Of a stretch of DNA of 64,000 nucleotides, positions 10,433-21,595 are shown piece after piece (the first letter of the stretch is position 1; the number at the start of each line of letters is the position of its first letter). The notes under the pieces are model-generated. The model saw only the letters and a program-made list of their open reading frames with translations, was not told where the DNA came from and did no database searches. Made by a program: the position numbers and the translations under genes. The stretch comes from Vibrio sp. S17_S38 (GTDB lineage Bacteria > Pseudomonadota > Gammaproteobacteria > Enterobacterales > Vibrionaceae): contig NZ_JAAUWW010000011.1 of NCBI RefSeq assembly GCF_014694375.1, forward strand, positions 1 through 64,000, written 5' to 3'.

Positions 10433-11251
10433 ATGCTCTCTATGCATTCGGCTCTTGGTTATGCAGAACCTTTAGATGTCAGCCAATTAAGCGATAGCCA
10501 AACCGCGATCAGTATTGAAAATTTGAATTTATATTACCAACAAACTCAAGCATTAAAATCAATTAATATGAAGCTACCGAAAGGACATGTAACGGCTTTT
10601 ATTGGTCCATCTGGATGTGGTAAATCGACGTTATTACGCTGTATTAATCGAATGAATGATTTAGTTGATGGATGTCGTGTCGAAGGTGAGGTTTTGCTGC
10701 ATGGGCAAAATATTTACGACCCAAGAGTTGATGTAGCGAGTTTACGTCGACAAGTCGGGATGGTATTTCAAAGACCAAATCCATTTCCTAAATCGATTTA
10801 TGAAAATGTTGTGTATGGATTGCGTTTACAAGGAGTTAAAGAGTCAAGAACCCTAGACGATTCGGTTGAGCGTTCATTGAGGGCTGCCGCTTTATGGACT
10901 GAAGTCAAAGATCGACTGCATGATAATGCGTTTGGTTTGTCGGGGGGGCAGCAGCAACGTTTAGTGATAGCAAGGGCGATTGCAATCGAACCAGAAGTTT
11001 TATTATTGGATGAGCCGACGTCAGCCTTGGATCCGATTTCAACCTTGACCATTGAAGAGTTGATTAGTGAGTTAAAGACGCAATATACGGTAGTGATGGT
11101 GACACATAATATGCAGCAAGCGGCGAGAGTGAGTGATTACACCGCTTTTGTTCATATGGGGCAATTGATCGAATATGGTGATACAGATTCGATGTTCACT
11201 TCTCCAAAGAAGAAGCAAACAGAAGATTATATTACTGGTCGATACGGTTGA
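10433..11251 (+). CDS. pstB: Phosphate ABC transporter ATPase PstB
   Basis: ATP-binding subunit that powers phosphate import by PstCA. Walker [10 protein letters not shown] is at about residues 58-66, and the Q-loop [19 protein letters not shown] is diagnostic of PstB. The signature is LSGGQQQR, Walker B is [12 protein letters not shown], and the H-loop is VTHNMQQA. The ATG at 10433 is preferred over the ATG nine bases upstream, which lies inside the pstA stop region, because TAGGGA sits at a suitable distance before it. It has 272 residues. It is tightly packed between pstA and phoU. Confidence 0.97.
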   Translation: MLSMHSALGYAEPLDVSQLSDSQTAISIENLNLYYQQTQALKSINMKLPKGHVTAFIGPSGCGKSTLLRCINRMNDLVDGCRVEGEVLLHGQNIYDPRVDVASLRRQVGMVFQRPNPFPKSIYENVVYGLRLQGVKESRTLDDSVERSLRAAALWTEVKDRLHDNAFGLSGGQQQRLVIARAIAIEPEVLLLDEPTSALDPISTLTIEELISELKTQYTVVMVTHNMQQAARVSDYTAFVHMGQLIEYGDTDSMFTSPKKKQTEDYITGRYG

Positions 11252-11261
11252 GAGGCACAAA

Positions 11262-11960
11262 ATGAAAATGCATTTAGGTCGGCATATTTCAGAGCAATTT
11301 AATATTGAACTGGAATCACTTCGAACTCACGTACTTGCAATGGGAGGATTGGTGGAGGAACAGCTTTCTCTCTCGCTGCAAGCGCTGTCACAACAAGACT
11401 CTCAGTTGGCAAGCAAGGTTCATCGTGATGATCAAAAAGTAAATCAGATGGAAATGGCAATTGGTGAGGCTTGTACTCGAATTATTGCTAAGCGTCAGCC
11501 AACAGCTAGAGATTTACGTTTAGTTATTGCGATTATTAAAACTATTTCTGATTTAGAACGAATTGGTGATGGTGCTAAGAAATTGGCGAGAGTGGCACAA
11601 GATTCGTTCTCTCATGCTCAAGCGGGTTTATTAGCATCGGTTGAAATGTTAGGTCGGATCGCTGTAGATATGCTCCATCAAGTATTAGATGCTTTTGCAC
11701 GTATGGATGTGAAAGCTGCCGCGCGAGTTTATCAAATGGATAAACTTATTGATCAGGAGCATAAAAAGTTAATTGACCAATTAGTGGCTTTTATGAAGCA
11801 AGATGTCGATTCTATTGCCAAGGTGATGCTTATTATGACAGGCGTTCACACGATCGAAAGAGTGGGTGATCGATGTCAAAATATCTGTGAATATATTATC
11901 TATTTTGTTGAAGGAAAAGATGTAAGGAATGATTCACAATACCTTACTTCTCTATTTTAG
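11262..11960 (+). CDS. phoU: Phosphate signalling regulator PhoU
   Basis: Helical cytoplasmic protein of 232 residues that links the Pst transporter to PhoR and keeps the Pho regulon off when phosphate is plentiful. It consists of two PhoU repeats. Metal-binding-type motifs appear as KTISDLERIGDGAKKLA (first repeat) and TIERVGDRCQNICEY (second repeat). The start is placed at ATG 11262 after GAGAGG; a longer in-frame extension into pstB has no family support. An ATG six bases further (MHLGRHI) is an equally plausible start. It is the last gene of the pst operon. Confidence 0.95.
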   Translation: MKMHLGRHISEQFNIELESLRTHVLAMGGLVEEQLSLSLQALSQQDSQLASKVHRDDQKVNQMEMAIGEACTRIIAKRQPTARDLRLVIAIIKTISDLERIGDGAKKLARVAQDSFSHAQAGLLASVEMLGRIAVDMLHQVLDAFARMDVKAAARVYQMDKLIDQEHKKLIDQLVAFMKQDVDSIAKVMLIMTGVHTIERVGDRCQNICEYIIYFVEGKDVRNDSQYLTSLF

Positions 11961-11961
11961 T

Positions 11962-11995
11962 GTTGGTTGATAATTAGATTAACCAACGTTTATTT
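11962..11995 (+). terminator. Terminator of the pst-phoU operon
   Basis: GTTGGTT at 11962-11968 pairs with AACCAAC at 11981-11987 and is followed by GTTTATTTAG. It is a modest stem with a short T-rich tail, placed right after phoU and overlapping the end of convergent cutC. Confidence 0.55.
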
Positions 11996-12737
11996 AGACT
12001 GATTTGACAATATTCTTTACGGCTTGAATAGCTTGAGTGTTAGTAATAGGAATCGAGAAATCATCGATATGATCAGCACCCATTTTGGCAGAATCAGCCA
12101 TTAACTTCATTTCACTAGGACGGGTCGTTTTTCCAGATAAATGAATCTCATGGATACCAGTCGAGTGAATGATTTTCGCGGCATTCTCTGAGGTAACACC
12201 GGCTCCTGCCATAATTGAAAAACGACCATTGGCGATCACAACCATCTCTGAAATTACCTCAATTCCTTGAGAGGCTGTTGAAGCAAGTCCTGATGTCAAA
12301 ATCCGCTCACAACCTAATGTAGCGATAGCTTCAATAGCACTTTTATAATCTCGACATTGGTCAATTGCTCTATGAAATGTGGTGCCCATTCCCTTCGCTG
12401 CGTTCATTAGTTGCTGCGCCATTACTATGTCCACATCACCTTGTGCTGTTAACACACCAAATACTACGCCGTCGAGACCGGCTTGTTTGGCACTGGCAAT
12501 ATCTTCTAACATGATATTGAGATCTTCTTGGCTATATAGGAAATCCCCTTGGCGAGGGCGGATCATGGCATAAACAGGGATATTGGATTGCTTAGCTGCT
12601 ATTTTCATAAAGCCATAACTTGGTGTTAATCCACCTAAAGCTAAAGATGAGCATAGTTCAATACGAGTTGCGCCACCGGAGATAGCGTTATGAAGAGATT
12701 CTATATTGTCGATACAAACTTCAAGTTGAATGGTCAT
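11994..12737 (-). CDS. cutC: Copper homeostasis protein CutC
   Basis: CutC-family TIM-barrel protein of 247 residues. The family was linked to copper tolerance in E. coli, but its biochemical role remains unsettled. Family blocks are [36 protein letters not shown] at the N-terminus, [11 protein letters not shown], and HRAIDQCRD followed by ERILTSG in the second half. The start is set at 12737 (MTIQLEVC), because the extra 14 upstream residues are hydrophobic and absent from the family and the resulting length matches CutC. It converges on phoU and has no obvious partner. Confidence 0.92.
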   Translation of the reverse strand: MTIQLEVCIDNIESLHNAISGGATRIELCSSLALGGLTPSYGFMKIAAKQSNIPVYAMIRPRQGDFLYSQEDLNIMLEDIASAKQAGLDGVVFGVLTAQGDVDIVMAQQLMNAAKGMGTTFHRAIDQCRDYKSAIEAIATLGCERILTSGLASTASQGIEVISEMVVIANGRFSIMAGAGVTSENAAKIIHSTGIHEIHLSGKTTRPSEMKLMADSAKMGADHIDDFSIPITNTQAIQAVKNIVKSV

Positions 12738-12837
12738 AATGATCACTAAATGAAAAAACAGAGCAGCATTGTAGATCAATTCGTTGGGATAAGAAGATAA
12801 CCTGGTTTAAAAATATTATTTTTAGAGGTGAAAATAA

Positions 12838-12862
12838 AAAACCTCGCACGAGGCGAGGTTTT
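12838..12862 (-). terminator. Terminator of the peroxiredoxin gene
   Basis: A perfect 10-bp stem, AAAACCTCGC at 12838-12847 with GCGAGGTTTT at 12853-12862 and a 5-nt loop, lies 26 bp past the peroxiredoxin stop on the minus strand. The T-rich side lies downstream in that orientation. Confidence 0.8.
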
Positions 12863-12887
12863 AAAATAAAAATAATTTTAAGTTAAA

Positions 12888-13499
12888 TTATTTTTTACCT
12901 AGATCACCTGAGTGCTCAGATAGGTAAGCGGCAACGCCAGCAGTAGAACCAGTCATACCAGCTTTACCTTCTTCCCATTGTGCAGGACAAACTTCACCAT
13001 TTTTCTGGTGGAAGTTTAGTGCATCAACCATACGTAACATCTCATCGATATTACGACCTAGTGGAAGATCGTTAATTACTTGGTGACGTACTGTGCCTTC
13101 TTCATCAATTAGGAAAGAACCACGGAAAGCAACACCAGCTTCTGGATGCTCAACATCGTAAGCTTTTACGATTTCGTGCTTCACATCAGCAACAAGTGGG
13201 TATTGAACTTCACCGATACCGCCATCAGCGATAGCAGTGTTACGCCATGCGTTATGAGAGAATTGTGAATCGATAGAAACGCCGATCACTTCAACGCCTT
13301 TCGCTTTGAAATCTTCAAAACGTTTGTCAAAAGCAATAAGCTCAGATGGGCAAACGAATGTGAAGTCTAGAGGGTAGAAGAAAACAACCGCTTTTTTGCC
13401 TTTAGTGAAATCTTTAAAGTTGAATGTATCAACGATTTCACCGTTACCTAGAACTGCTGCTGCTGTGAAGTCTGGGGCTTGACGACCTACTAGTACCAT
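12888..13499 (-). CDS. Typical 2-Cys peroxiredoxin (Prx1/AhpC family)
   Basis: Thiol peroxidase of 203 residues reducing hydrogen peroxide and organic hydroperoxides. The peroxidatic cysteine is C50 in DFTFVCPSEL and the resolving cysteine is C171 in GEVCPAQW. A GGIG motif at residues 93-96 and a C-terminal helix carrying YL (AAYLSEHS) resemble the GGLG and YF elements that make some 2-Cys peroxiredoxins prone to overoxidation, a feature usually stressed for eukaryotic enzymes. The likely reductant is thioredoxin, because no dedicated reductase is adjacent. It is divergent from oxyR, which suggests control by OxyR. It is distinct from the ahpC gene at 62.1 kb. Confidence 0.95.
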   Translation of the reverse strand: MVLVGRQAPDFTAAAVLGNGEIVDTFNFKDFTKGKKAVVFFYPLDFTFVCPSELIAFDKRFEDFKAKGVEVIGVSIDSQFSHNAWRNTAIADGGIGEVQYPLVADVKHEIVKAYDVEHPEAGVAFRGSFLIDEEGTVRHQVINDLPLGRNIDEMLRMVDALNFHQKNGEVCPAQWEEGKAGMTGSTAGVAAYLSEHSGDLGKK

Positions 13500-13697
13500 T
13501 ATTTTGCTCCTAAATTTTACTTTGATTTAAAAATCAGCATTCAAACATCAGTGTCTGAATATTTCAACAGGACAAACTATAGTACAAGTTGTAGTATGAA
13601 AAAAAGCGAATTAAACCGATTAACTTAATCGAAAAAAGCGATGATTCGAAATTTGTGATCTTCGTTCTGTTTCCACTTACTATCATCGAAATTTAAT

Positions 13698-14603
13698 ATG
13701 ACTAAATGGCCAAGTTTAAAACAACTACATTACCTGATCACACTTTATGAAACCCATCATTTTAGTGAAGCCGCTGAGCGTTGCTTTGTTAGTCAGTCGA
13801 CGCTGAGTAAAGGCATACAAAACATTGAAGAGCTTATCGGTTGCCCTTTATTTGAAAAAAAAGATAAAAAAAGCCCGTTGATTTTCACTTTAGCAGGGGA
13901 GAAAGTTGTCAAGCAAGGGCGGGAACTTTTAGCTAAAAGCCAAGATTTACTCGAAATTGGTGCGCTTTGCCAAAGTGGTAATATGCAAGGACAGTTAAGG
14001 GTTGGTTGTATTCCAACGATAGCGCCTTTTTTATTGGGCAATTTAGTCCAAGAATTGAATCAGCGTTTTAGTTTACTTACTTTATTACTGCGCGAAGACA
14101 CTACAGTCAATTTATTAAAAGCACTGCGTAATGGTGAGCTTGATGTGTTGATTTTAGCGATGCCGGTCGATATTGCAGAAATGGAATGTCATATCGTAGG
14201 GAAGGATCCTTTTCGTATGATCATGAGTCGACAACAAGCCGACGGAATTCGTGTTCCTATTCGTTACGATGATTTACCTGATGAGTCGGTGTTTTTACTC
14301 GAAAATGAGCACTGTTTAACTGAACACGCTGTTTCAGCATGTAAACTCACCAAAAAAGAAAAAATTAACCCTTTTTCAGCCACGAGTTTGCATACTTTAG
14401 TGCAAATGGTGGCTAATGGCTTAGGAACAACCTTTATCCCACAAATGGCAATAAATCACGGCTTATTAGATAACCAAAACTTAGTTGTCATAGAACCACC
14501 AGGTCGAAATGCTTATCGTGAAATTGGCCTGATATGGAGACCAAGCACGAATAGAATTGAGACATTTAAAACTTTAGCGAATGTAGTTGAAGGCTTGCTC
14601 TAA
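13698..14603 (+). CDS. oxyR: LysR-family peroxide sensor OxyR
   Basis: Transcription regulator of 301 residues. The N-terminal winged helix (about 1-65) contains HFSEAAERCFVSQSTLSKGIQNIEE. The regulatory domain keeps two cysteines nine residues apart, C206 (EHCL) and C215 (SACK), the spacing of the redox pair C199/C208 of E. coli OxyR that forms a disulfide on contact with peroxide. GEKVVKQGRELL and the GLGTTFIPQMA block near the C-terminus are also OxyR-like. It is transcribed divergently from the 2-Cys peroxiredoxin gene. It probably also controls ahpCF, whose upstream region carries an OxyR consensus site. Confidence 0.9.
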   Translation: MTKWPSLKQLHYLITLYETHHFSEAAERCFVSQSTLSKGIQNIEELIGCPLFEKKDKKSPLIFTLAGEKVVKQGRELLAKSQDLLEIGALCQSGNMQGQLRVGCIPTIAPFLLGNLVQELNQRFSLLTLLLREDTTVNLLKALRNGELDVLILAMPVDIAEMECHIVGKDPFRMIMSRQQADGIRVPIRYDDLPDESVFLLENEHCLTEHAVSACKLTKKEKINPFSATSLHTLVQMVANGLGTTFIPQMAINHGLLDNQNLVVIEPPGRNAYREIGLIWRPSTNRIETFKTLANVVEGLL

Positions 14604-14851
14604 CTATTTGTCATCTATTGTGGTGCAAGTTCGATCTTTTTCGAGTATCTATAGTAAATCTTGTTAAACAATTAGACTCAATAAACGGTGGTGTAAACTT
14701 CTATTATTGAAATTGATGTAGTGGTTATTGAAAAGGAACAAATCTTGAAATTACTGGTGGTAAGCCTATACTAGCGCCAGTTTTTGAACCCTTAAGTTCG
14801 TCTAATAACGTCGTTTTATAAATTGCCGTTTAGCCTTGATAAGTGATTTCC

Positions 14852-15913
14852 ATGCAAGTATCTGATTTTGATTTTGACCTTCCTGATGAGTTAATCGCTC
14901 GTTATCCTCAACCACAACGTACTTCTAGCCGTTTATTGCAACTTAATGGTAATAGTGGGCAATTGAAGGATGGGCAGTTTACCGATGTACTTGATCTTGT
15001 AAATGAAGGTGATTTGATCGTATTTAATAATACGCGCGTTATCCCTGCTCGGGTATTCGGACGTAAAGAGTCCGGCGGTAAAATTGAAGTCTTGGTTGAA
15101 CGTGTTGTGGATGATAAAACCATCTTAGCTCACGTTAGAGCATCGAAATCACCAAAACCCGGTAATCGGCTATTCTTAGGTGAAAATGATGAATATCAAG
15201 CTGAAATGATCGCGCGTCATGATGCTTTGTTTGAAATTCGTTTTGATTCCGATAAAGGGGTGTTGGATGTATTGAATGATGTGGGTCATATGCCACTTCC
15301 TCCTTATATCGATCGCCCAGACGAAGATTCCGATAAAGAGCGTTATCAAACTGTTTATAATAAAAAACCGGGGGCAGTAGCTGCGCCAACCGCAGGTCTT
15401 CATTTTGATAATGAACTTTTAGATAAGATCCAAGACAAAGGTGTTGAGTTTGCCTATGTGACCTTGCATGTCGGGGCGGGAACGTTTCAACCGGTTCGTG
15501 TCGATGATATTAATGATCATCACATGCACTCTGAATATGTTGAAGTGCCACAAGAGGTGGTCGATGCGATTGCCAGAACTCGTGCCCGTGGTGGTCGAAT
15601 TGTAGCTGTAGGTACAACATCGGTGCGATCTCTGGAAAGTGCAGCACAAGATGCAAAACAAAAAGGAACTGAATTAGTTCCCTTTTTTGGTGATACAGAA
15701 ATCTTTATTTACCCAGGTTATGAGTATCAATTAGTCGATGTTCTTATTACTAATTTTCATTTACCTGAATCAACATTGATCATGCTCGTTAGTGCTTTTG
15801 CTGATTATGATAATGTCATGGCTGCATATCAACATGCTGTACAACAAAAATATCGCTTCTTTAGCTATGGTGATGCGATGTTTGTAACTAAAAAGATGCT
15901 AGCGAATTCTTAG
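14852..15913 (+). CDS. queA: tRNA preQ1(34) S-adenosylmethionine ribosyltransferase-isomerase QueA
   Basis: QueA transfers and isomerises the ribosyl part of SAM onto preQ1-modified tRNA to give epoxyqueuosine, the penultimate step in queuosine formation. The protein has 353 residues. Family blocks are [20 protein letters not shown] at the start, [28 protein letters not shown], and [15 protein letters not shown] with a later PGYEYQ. ATG 14852 is chosen over an in-frame GTG nine bases upstream because the family begins at MQVSDFDF. Downstream tgt acts earlier in the same pathway, and the pair heads the yajC-secDF cluster. Confidence 0.97.
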   Translation: MQVSDFDFDLPDELIARYPQPQRTSSRLLQLNGNSGQLKDGQFTDVLDLVNEGDLIVFNNTRVIPARVFGRKESGGKIEVLVERVVDDKTILAHVRASKSPKPGNRLFLGENDEYQAEMIARHDALFEIRFDSDKGVLDVLNDVGHMPLPPYIDRPDEDSDKERYQTVYNKKPGAVAAPTAGLHFDNELLDKIQDKGVEFAYVTLHVGAGTFQPVRVDDINDHHMHSEYVEVPQEVVDAIARTRARGGRIVAVGTTSVRSLESAAQDAKQKGTELVPFFGDTEIFIYPGYEYQLVDVLITNFHLPESTLIMLVSAFADYDNVMAAYQHAVQQKYRFFSYGDAMFVTKKMLANS

Positions 15914-15944
15914 TTTTGAGTAGCTAGAATTTATCGCTGTTTAA

Positions 15945-17132
<1,188 letters not shown>

Positions 17133-17243
17133 TTCTTAGCGTTATAGTCACTTTAGTTTACTCTGTGCCATTGAAAAAGGTACGGAGTAACCCAATTAAT
17201 AATTCAATTATTTTAATATTAATATACAAGAAGGAAAACTTTA

Positions 17244-17576
17244 ATGAGTCTATTTATCTCTGAAGCACATGCTGCTGGTGGATCACCTGCGGGTGGTGGT
17301 ATGGAAATGTTCATCATGCTTGGCATGTTTGCCGTGATCTTTTATTTCATGATTTATCGCCCACAAGCAAAACGTGTTAAAGCTCATAAAACACTTATGT
17401 CATCAATGTCTAAAGGTGATGAAGTGTTATCAAGTGGCGGCTTAGTCGGTAAAATTGTAAAAATTTCAGATGATAATGATTACATTCTATTAGCTTTAAA
17501 CGAAAACAATGAAGTAACAATCAAGAAAGATTTCGTTACTGCTGTGTTACCTAAAGGTTCGCTTAAATCTCTTTAA
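17244..17576 (+). CDS. yajC: Sec translocon accessory subunit YajC
   Basis: Small inner-membrane protein of 110 residues that copurifies with SecDF. A single transmembrane helix lies at about residues 19-38 (MEMFIMLGMFAVIFYFMIYR), followed by the conserved PQAKRVKAHK and a cytoplasmic domain with GDEVLSSGGLVGKI. The start follows AAGGAAA. It is the first gene of the yajC-secD-secF set. Confidence 0.97.
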   Translation: MSLFISEAHAAGGSPAGGGMEMFIMLGMFAVIFYFMIYRPQAKRVKAHKTLMSSMSKGDEVLSSGGLVGKIVKISDDNDYILLALNENNEVTIKKDFVTAVLPKGSLKSL

Positions 17577-17627
17577 TCGTTTCCTACTTATAACACTTGA
17601 GTTATAAACAGCTAAAGGATATCCGCT

Positions 17628-19478
17628 GTGCTAAACCGTTACCCGTTATGGAAGTATATGATGGTGGTTGCAGCCATCCTCGTTTGTGCATTGTATGCGC
17701 TTCCAAATATTTACGGTGAAGATCCCGCAGTACAAGTCACTGGGGCGCGAGGCGCCTCAGTTGACATGTCAACGCTCGATACTTTAAATACCGTACTCAA
17801 AGAAAATAAATTAGACGCAAAAACGATCGGATTAGAGAATGGATCAATATTGATTCGTTTTAAAAATACCGATACGCAAATCAGTGCTCGTGACTTGATT
17901 TCTCAAGCAATGGGTAAAGATTTCATTGTCGCTCTAAACCTTGCTCCTGCAACTCCTGGTTGGTTATCTTCAATTGGTGCGACACCAATGAAGCTGGGCC
18001 TCGACTTACGCGGTGGTGTGCATTTCTTAATGGAAGTGGACATGGACGCTGCGATGGAAAAACTGGTTGGTCAGCAAGAAGAATCTTTCCGTGGCGAATT
18101 ACGTGAAGAGCGTATTCGTTACCGTGCTATTCGTCCTACTGGACAAGATGGTGTTGAGATTGTATTGCGTAATGAAAAACAACGCGATCAAGCTAAAGCA
18201 CTATTGACTCAAAAGCATCGTGATATGCAATTTTCTGAAGGTGATAACAATGCGTTAATCGCAACCTTCACGGAAGCTCGCTTACTTGAAATTCGTAATT
18301 ATGCCGTTGAGCAAAATATCACTATTTTGCGTAATCGTGTGAATGAGTTAGGCGTTGCCGAGCCATTAGTTCAGCGTCAAGGTGCAAGCCGTATCGTAGT
18401 TGAATTGCCTGGCGTACAAGATACCGCTCGCGCGAAAGAGATCTTAGGCGCAACCGCAACTCTTGAGTTTAGAGAAGTTGACGATAAAGCTGATTTAGCT
18501 GCCGCTGCTGATGGTCGTGTACCTCCGGGTAGTGAAGTTAAGTTTGATAAAAATGGTCGCCCTGCTGTCTTGAAAAAACGCGTTATTCTTGGCGGTTCAA
18601 GCATTACTGATGCGAGCTCTAGTGCTGATGAATATGGTCGTCCACAAGTTAATATTTCTTTAGATAGCGAAGGCGGCAGTAAAATGTCGGATTTCTCTAA
18701 AAAGAATATTGGTAAGTTGATGGCAACGGTATTTACTGAATATAAAGACAGTGGACGCCGTAATGCAAAAGGAAACGTAATCTTAACCAAGCATGAAGAA
18801 GTGATTAACCAAGCGACGATTCAGTCAGCACTAGGTAGAAGCTTCCGTATTACTGGTATTGATTCTACTGCTGAAGCGCACAATCTAGCCTTGCTATTAC
18901 GTGCTGGTGCTTTGATTGCACCGATCTCTATTGTTGAAGAGCGTACCATCGGTCCATCAATGGGGCAGCAAAATATTGATATGGGTATTCAAGCTTGTGT
19001 TTGGGGCATGGTTGCGGTCATGCTGTTTACACTGCTCTATTACCGTGCATTTGGTTTGATTGCTAATATGGCATTGATGGCAAACTTGATTCTGATTATT
19101 GGCATCATGTCATTAATTCCAGGGGCAACGATGACCTTACCTGGTATTGCTGGTATCGTTTTGACGGTGGGGATGGCAGTCGATGCTAACGTTCTTATCT
19201 TTGAGAGGATACGAGAGGAGCTTAAAGAAGGACGGAGTCCTCAACAAGCTATTCATCAAGGTTACGCTAATGCATTTAGTACGATTGCCGATGCCAATAT
19301 TACGACGTTGATTACTGCTATTATCTTATTTGCAGTAGGAACGGGTGCTATTAAAGGTTTCGCGGTGACATTATCGATCGGTATTTTAACCTCTATGTTT
19401 ACCGCCATTATTGGTACGCGCTGCATTGTTAATTTAATGTATGGCCGTAAACGTAATCTTAAGAAACTGTCGATCTAA
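17628..19478 (+). CDS. secD: Protein translocase subunit SecD
   Basis: With SecF it uses the proton gradient to pull secreted proteins through SecYEG from the periplasmic side. The protein has 616 residues: one N-terminal transmembrane helix (about 8-26), a large periplasmic part with [16 protein letters not shown] and the P1 domain, then five C-terminal membrane helices with [26 protein letters not shown], the RND-type proton-relay region. The start is GTG 17628 after AAAGGA. secF follows after 9 bp. Confidence 0.98.
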   Translation: MLNRYPLWKYMMVVAAILVCALYALPNIYGEDPAVQVTGARGASVDMSTLDTLNTVLKENKLDAKTIGLENGSILIRFKNTDTQISARDLISQAMGKDFIVALNLAPATPGWLSSIGATPMKLGLDLRGGVHFLMEVDMDAAMEKLVGQQEESFRGELREERIRYRAIRPTGQDGVEIVLRNEKQRDQAKALLTQKHRDMQFSEGDNNALIATFTEARLLEIRNYAVEQNITILRNRVNELGVAEPLVQRQGASRIVVELPGVQDTARAKEILGATATLEFREVDDKADLAAAADGRVPPGSEVKFDKNGRPAVLKKRVILGGSSITDASSSADEYGRPQVNISLDSEGGSKMSDFSKKNIGKLMATVFTEYKDSGRRNAKGNVILTKHEEVINQATIQSALGRSFRITGIDSTAEAHNLALLLRAGALIAPISIVEERTIGPSMGQQNIDMGIQACVWGMVAVMLFTLLYYRAFGLIANMALMANLILIIGIMSLIPGATMTLPGIAGIVLTVGMAVDANVLIFERIREELKEGRSPQQAIHQGYANAFSTIADANITTLITAIILFAVGTGAIKGFAVTLSIGILTSMFTAIIGTRCIVNLMYGRKRNLKKLSI

Positions 19479-19487
19479 GGAATAGTT

Positions 19488-20438
19488 ATGTTTCAAATAT
19501 TGAAAGCAAACAAAGTGATCGACTTCATGCGTTGGTCAAAGTTTGCCTTTGCATTCTCTGGGCTAATGATCGCAGCGTCTTTTTATTCAATTGCAACCAA
19601 CTGGTTCAATTGGGGATTAGATTTCACTGGCGGTACATTAATTGAAGTAACATTTGAGCACCCAGCAAATTTACCTCAAATTCGAGAGTCACTAGCAAAT
19701 GATGGTTTTTCGGATGCAACGGTTCAAAATTTTGGTTCTGCTCGTGATGTAATGGTTCGTTTACGTCCACGTGAAGGTACTAAAGGTGAAGTGGTTGGTA
19801 ATCAGGTTCTGGCTTCTGTGAAGCAAGGAAGTGGCGATCAAGTTGAACTGAAACGTATCGAATTTGTTGGTCCTAATGTTGGCGGTGAATTAGCCGAGGC
19901 GGGTGGTTTAGCGATTTTAATCTCGTTGTTATGTATTCTCATGTATGTGTCAATGCGTTTTGAATGGCGTTTATCAGCAGGTGCTGTATTTTCATTAGCT
20001 CATGATGTCATTATTACGTTAGGTGTATTTTCAGTATTACAGATTGAAATTGACCTTACCATTATTGCTGCATTGCTCACAGTTGTTGGTTATTCTCTCA
20101 ATGATACTATCGTTGTATTTGATAGGATCAGAGAGAATTTCCGCAAAATGCGAAATGGCATTCCTGGTGATATTATGAACCATTCAATTACGCAAACACT
20201 GAGTCGGACATTAATCACATCAGGTACTACATTATTTGTGGTCATTGCTTTGTTCACTAAAGGTGGTGCTAATATCCATGGTTTCGCGCTTGCGTTGCTA
20301 TTAGGTATTACAGTAGGTACATACTCATCTATCTATGTTGCTTCATCATTAGCCTTGAAACTAGGCTTAACGCGTGAGCATTTAATGCCAACACAAGTAG
20401 ATAAAGAAGGTGCAGATCAAGATGCAATGCTGCCTTAG
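19488..20438 (+). CDS. secF: Protein translocase subunit SecF
   Basis: Partner of SecD, 316 residues. It has an N-terminal membrane helix (about 17-37), then GLDFTGGTLIEVTFE, a small periplasmic domain and five helices with VVGYSLNDTIVVFDRIRENFRKM, the motif equivalent to the Sec[15 protein letters not shown] region. The start follows AAGGAATAG. It ends the yajC-secDF unit; a strong terminator follows. Confidence 0.98.
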   Translation: MFQILKANKVIDFMRWSKFAFAFSGLMIAASFYSIATNWFNWGLDFTGGTLIEVTFEHPANLPQIRESLANDGFSDATVQNFGSARDVMVRLRPREGTKGEVVGNQVLASVKQGSGDQVELKRIEFVGPNVGGELAEAGGLAILISLLCILMYVSMRFEWRLSAGAVFSLAHDVIITLGVFSVLQIEIDLTIIAALLTVVGYSLNDTIVVFDRIRENFRKMRNGIPGDIMNHSITQTLSRTLITSGTTLFVVIALFTKGGANIHGFALALLLGITVGTYSSIYVASSLALKLGLTREHLMPTQVDKEGADQDAMLP

Positions 20439-20471
20439 GCATTATTAATCTAGTTTGGTACTAAACTGTAG

Positions 20472-20504
20472 AAAGGTTTTGGGATTATTCTCAAAACCTT
20501 TTTT
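20472..20504 (+). terminator. Terminator of yajC-secDF
   Basis: AAAGGTTTTGGGA pairs with TCTCAAAACCTTT across a 4-nt loop with one G:U pair, followed by a T-tract at about 20499-20504. It lies 34 bp past secF. Confidence 0.85.
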
Positions 20505-20545
20505 GTATTTGAGAAATTAAAAAAGTGATAAATGAAGTATAAAAA

Positions 20546-20573
20546 AACGCCGATACTTTACCGTATCGGCGTT
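20546..20573 (-). terminator. Terminator of suhB
   Basis: A perfect 11-bp stem, AACGCCGATAC at 20546-20556 with GTATCGGCGTT at 20563-20573, is followed on the minus strand by a T7 tract (A-run at 20541-20547). It lies 24 bp past the suhB stop. Confidence 0.85.
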
Positions 20574-20596
20574 AGAATTATTGAGTTAGAAGTGTC

Positions 20597-21400
20597 TTAC
20601 TTCATCATGCCTTCGTTAGCATGCTCGCGGATGTGTTTAAGAATATTCTTAACACCGCGTGGACTTGACCCAACTAGATTGCCTGATGCAAGGTAGTTAG
20701 TGCCGCCTGCAAAGTCGGTTAAGATCGCGCCAGCTTCACGAGCAATCAGTTCACCTGCCGCCATATCCCAAGGCTTAAGACCAAGTTCAAAGTAACCATC
20801 AACACGACCAGCAGCAAGATAGCATAAATCTAAAGCAGCAGAGCCAGTACGACGGAAATCAGAACATTCGTTAAATAGTGCCCCAACGATCTTTACATAA
20901 CTTTCAGCGTGTTGTTTTTGTTTAAATGGAAAACCAGTTGCAAGAACGGCACCATTTAAATCTTTAATTGGATTAATACGCAGGCGAGCATTATTCAGCT
21001 GAGCGCCAGAACCACGTTGAGCGGTGAAAAGTTCATTACGGATTGGATCGTAAACACAAGCGACTTCTGTTTTTCCACGCATACGGACAGCGATAGAAAC
21101 AGAAAAATGTGGGAAACCTTTTACAAAGTTATTAGTGCCATCCAGTGGGTCAATAATCCATTGAACATCGGTATCTCTACCTTCAATCGAACCCATCTCT
21201 TCGCCCACAATACAATGATCAGGGTAGGATTTTTTGATGGTATTAATAATTAATTGCTCTGCTTCTTGATCGACATTAGTTACATAGTCGTTTTGACCTT
21301 TTTGAGATATCTCAACTTTGTCAGTATTTTCTGCAGATTTAGCAATATGATTGCCAGCCATTCGTGCAGCACGAATCGCAATGTTTAGCATAGGATGCAT
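20597..21400 (-). CDS. suhB: Inositol-1-monophosphatase / ribosome biogenesis factor SuhB
   Basis: Mg2+-dependent phosphatase of the IMPase family, 267 residues. In E. coli SuhB also joins the rRNA antitermination complex. Metal-binding motifs are GEEMGS, DPLDGTNNFVKGFP (the WIDPLDGTxNF signature) and KPWDMAAGELIAREAGA. The start at 21400 begins MHPMLNIAIRAARMAGN, typical of SuhB. It is a single-gene unit, divergent from trmJ, with its own terminator. Confidence 0.97.
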   Translation of the reverse strand: MHPMLNIAIRAARMAGNHIAKSAENTDKVEISQKGQNDYVTNVDQEAEQLIINTIKKSYPDHCIVGEEMGSIEGRDTDVQWIIDPLDGTNNFVKGFPHFSVSIAVRMRGKTEVACVYDPIRNELFTAQRGSGAQLNNARLRINPIKDLNGAVLATGFPFKQKQHAESYVKIVGALFNECSDFRRTGSAALDLCYLAAGRVDGYFELGLKPWDMAAGELIAREAGAILTDFAGGTNYLASGNLVGSSPRGVKNILKHIREHANEGMMK

Positions 21401-21595
21401 AGGATTTTCCCAACGGATGTTAAAGAACGAAAAAGCGGCGTGCAGTATATCAGAGTTTTATTAAATAGAAAGTGTCGGTTTTTTATTCATTCATTGGACT
21501 TTATTTTGTTGTCAGGATGAATCCATTACGAACTGATTCATTTTTCATTGGATGTGGTATCATCTGGAGCAAAATTGAGAAGGATATATTGAGTC

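Noticed and set aside
13570..13600. CTATAG...GTAGTAT dyad between the peroxiredoxin gene and oxyR as an OxyR site
   Set aside because: The tetramers do not fall at the 7-bp spacings of the OxyR consensus and only scattered bases match.
18377..18790. Open frame of 137 codons antisense to secD
   Set aside because: It is fully inside secD, which is conserved throughout; codon structure follows the secD strand.
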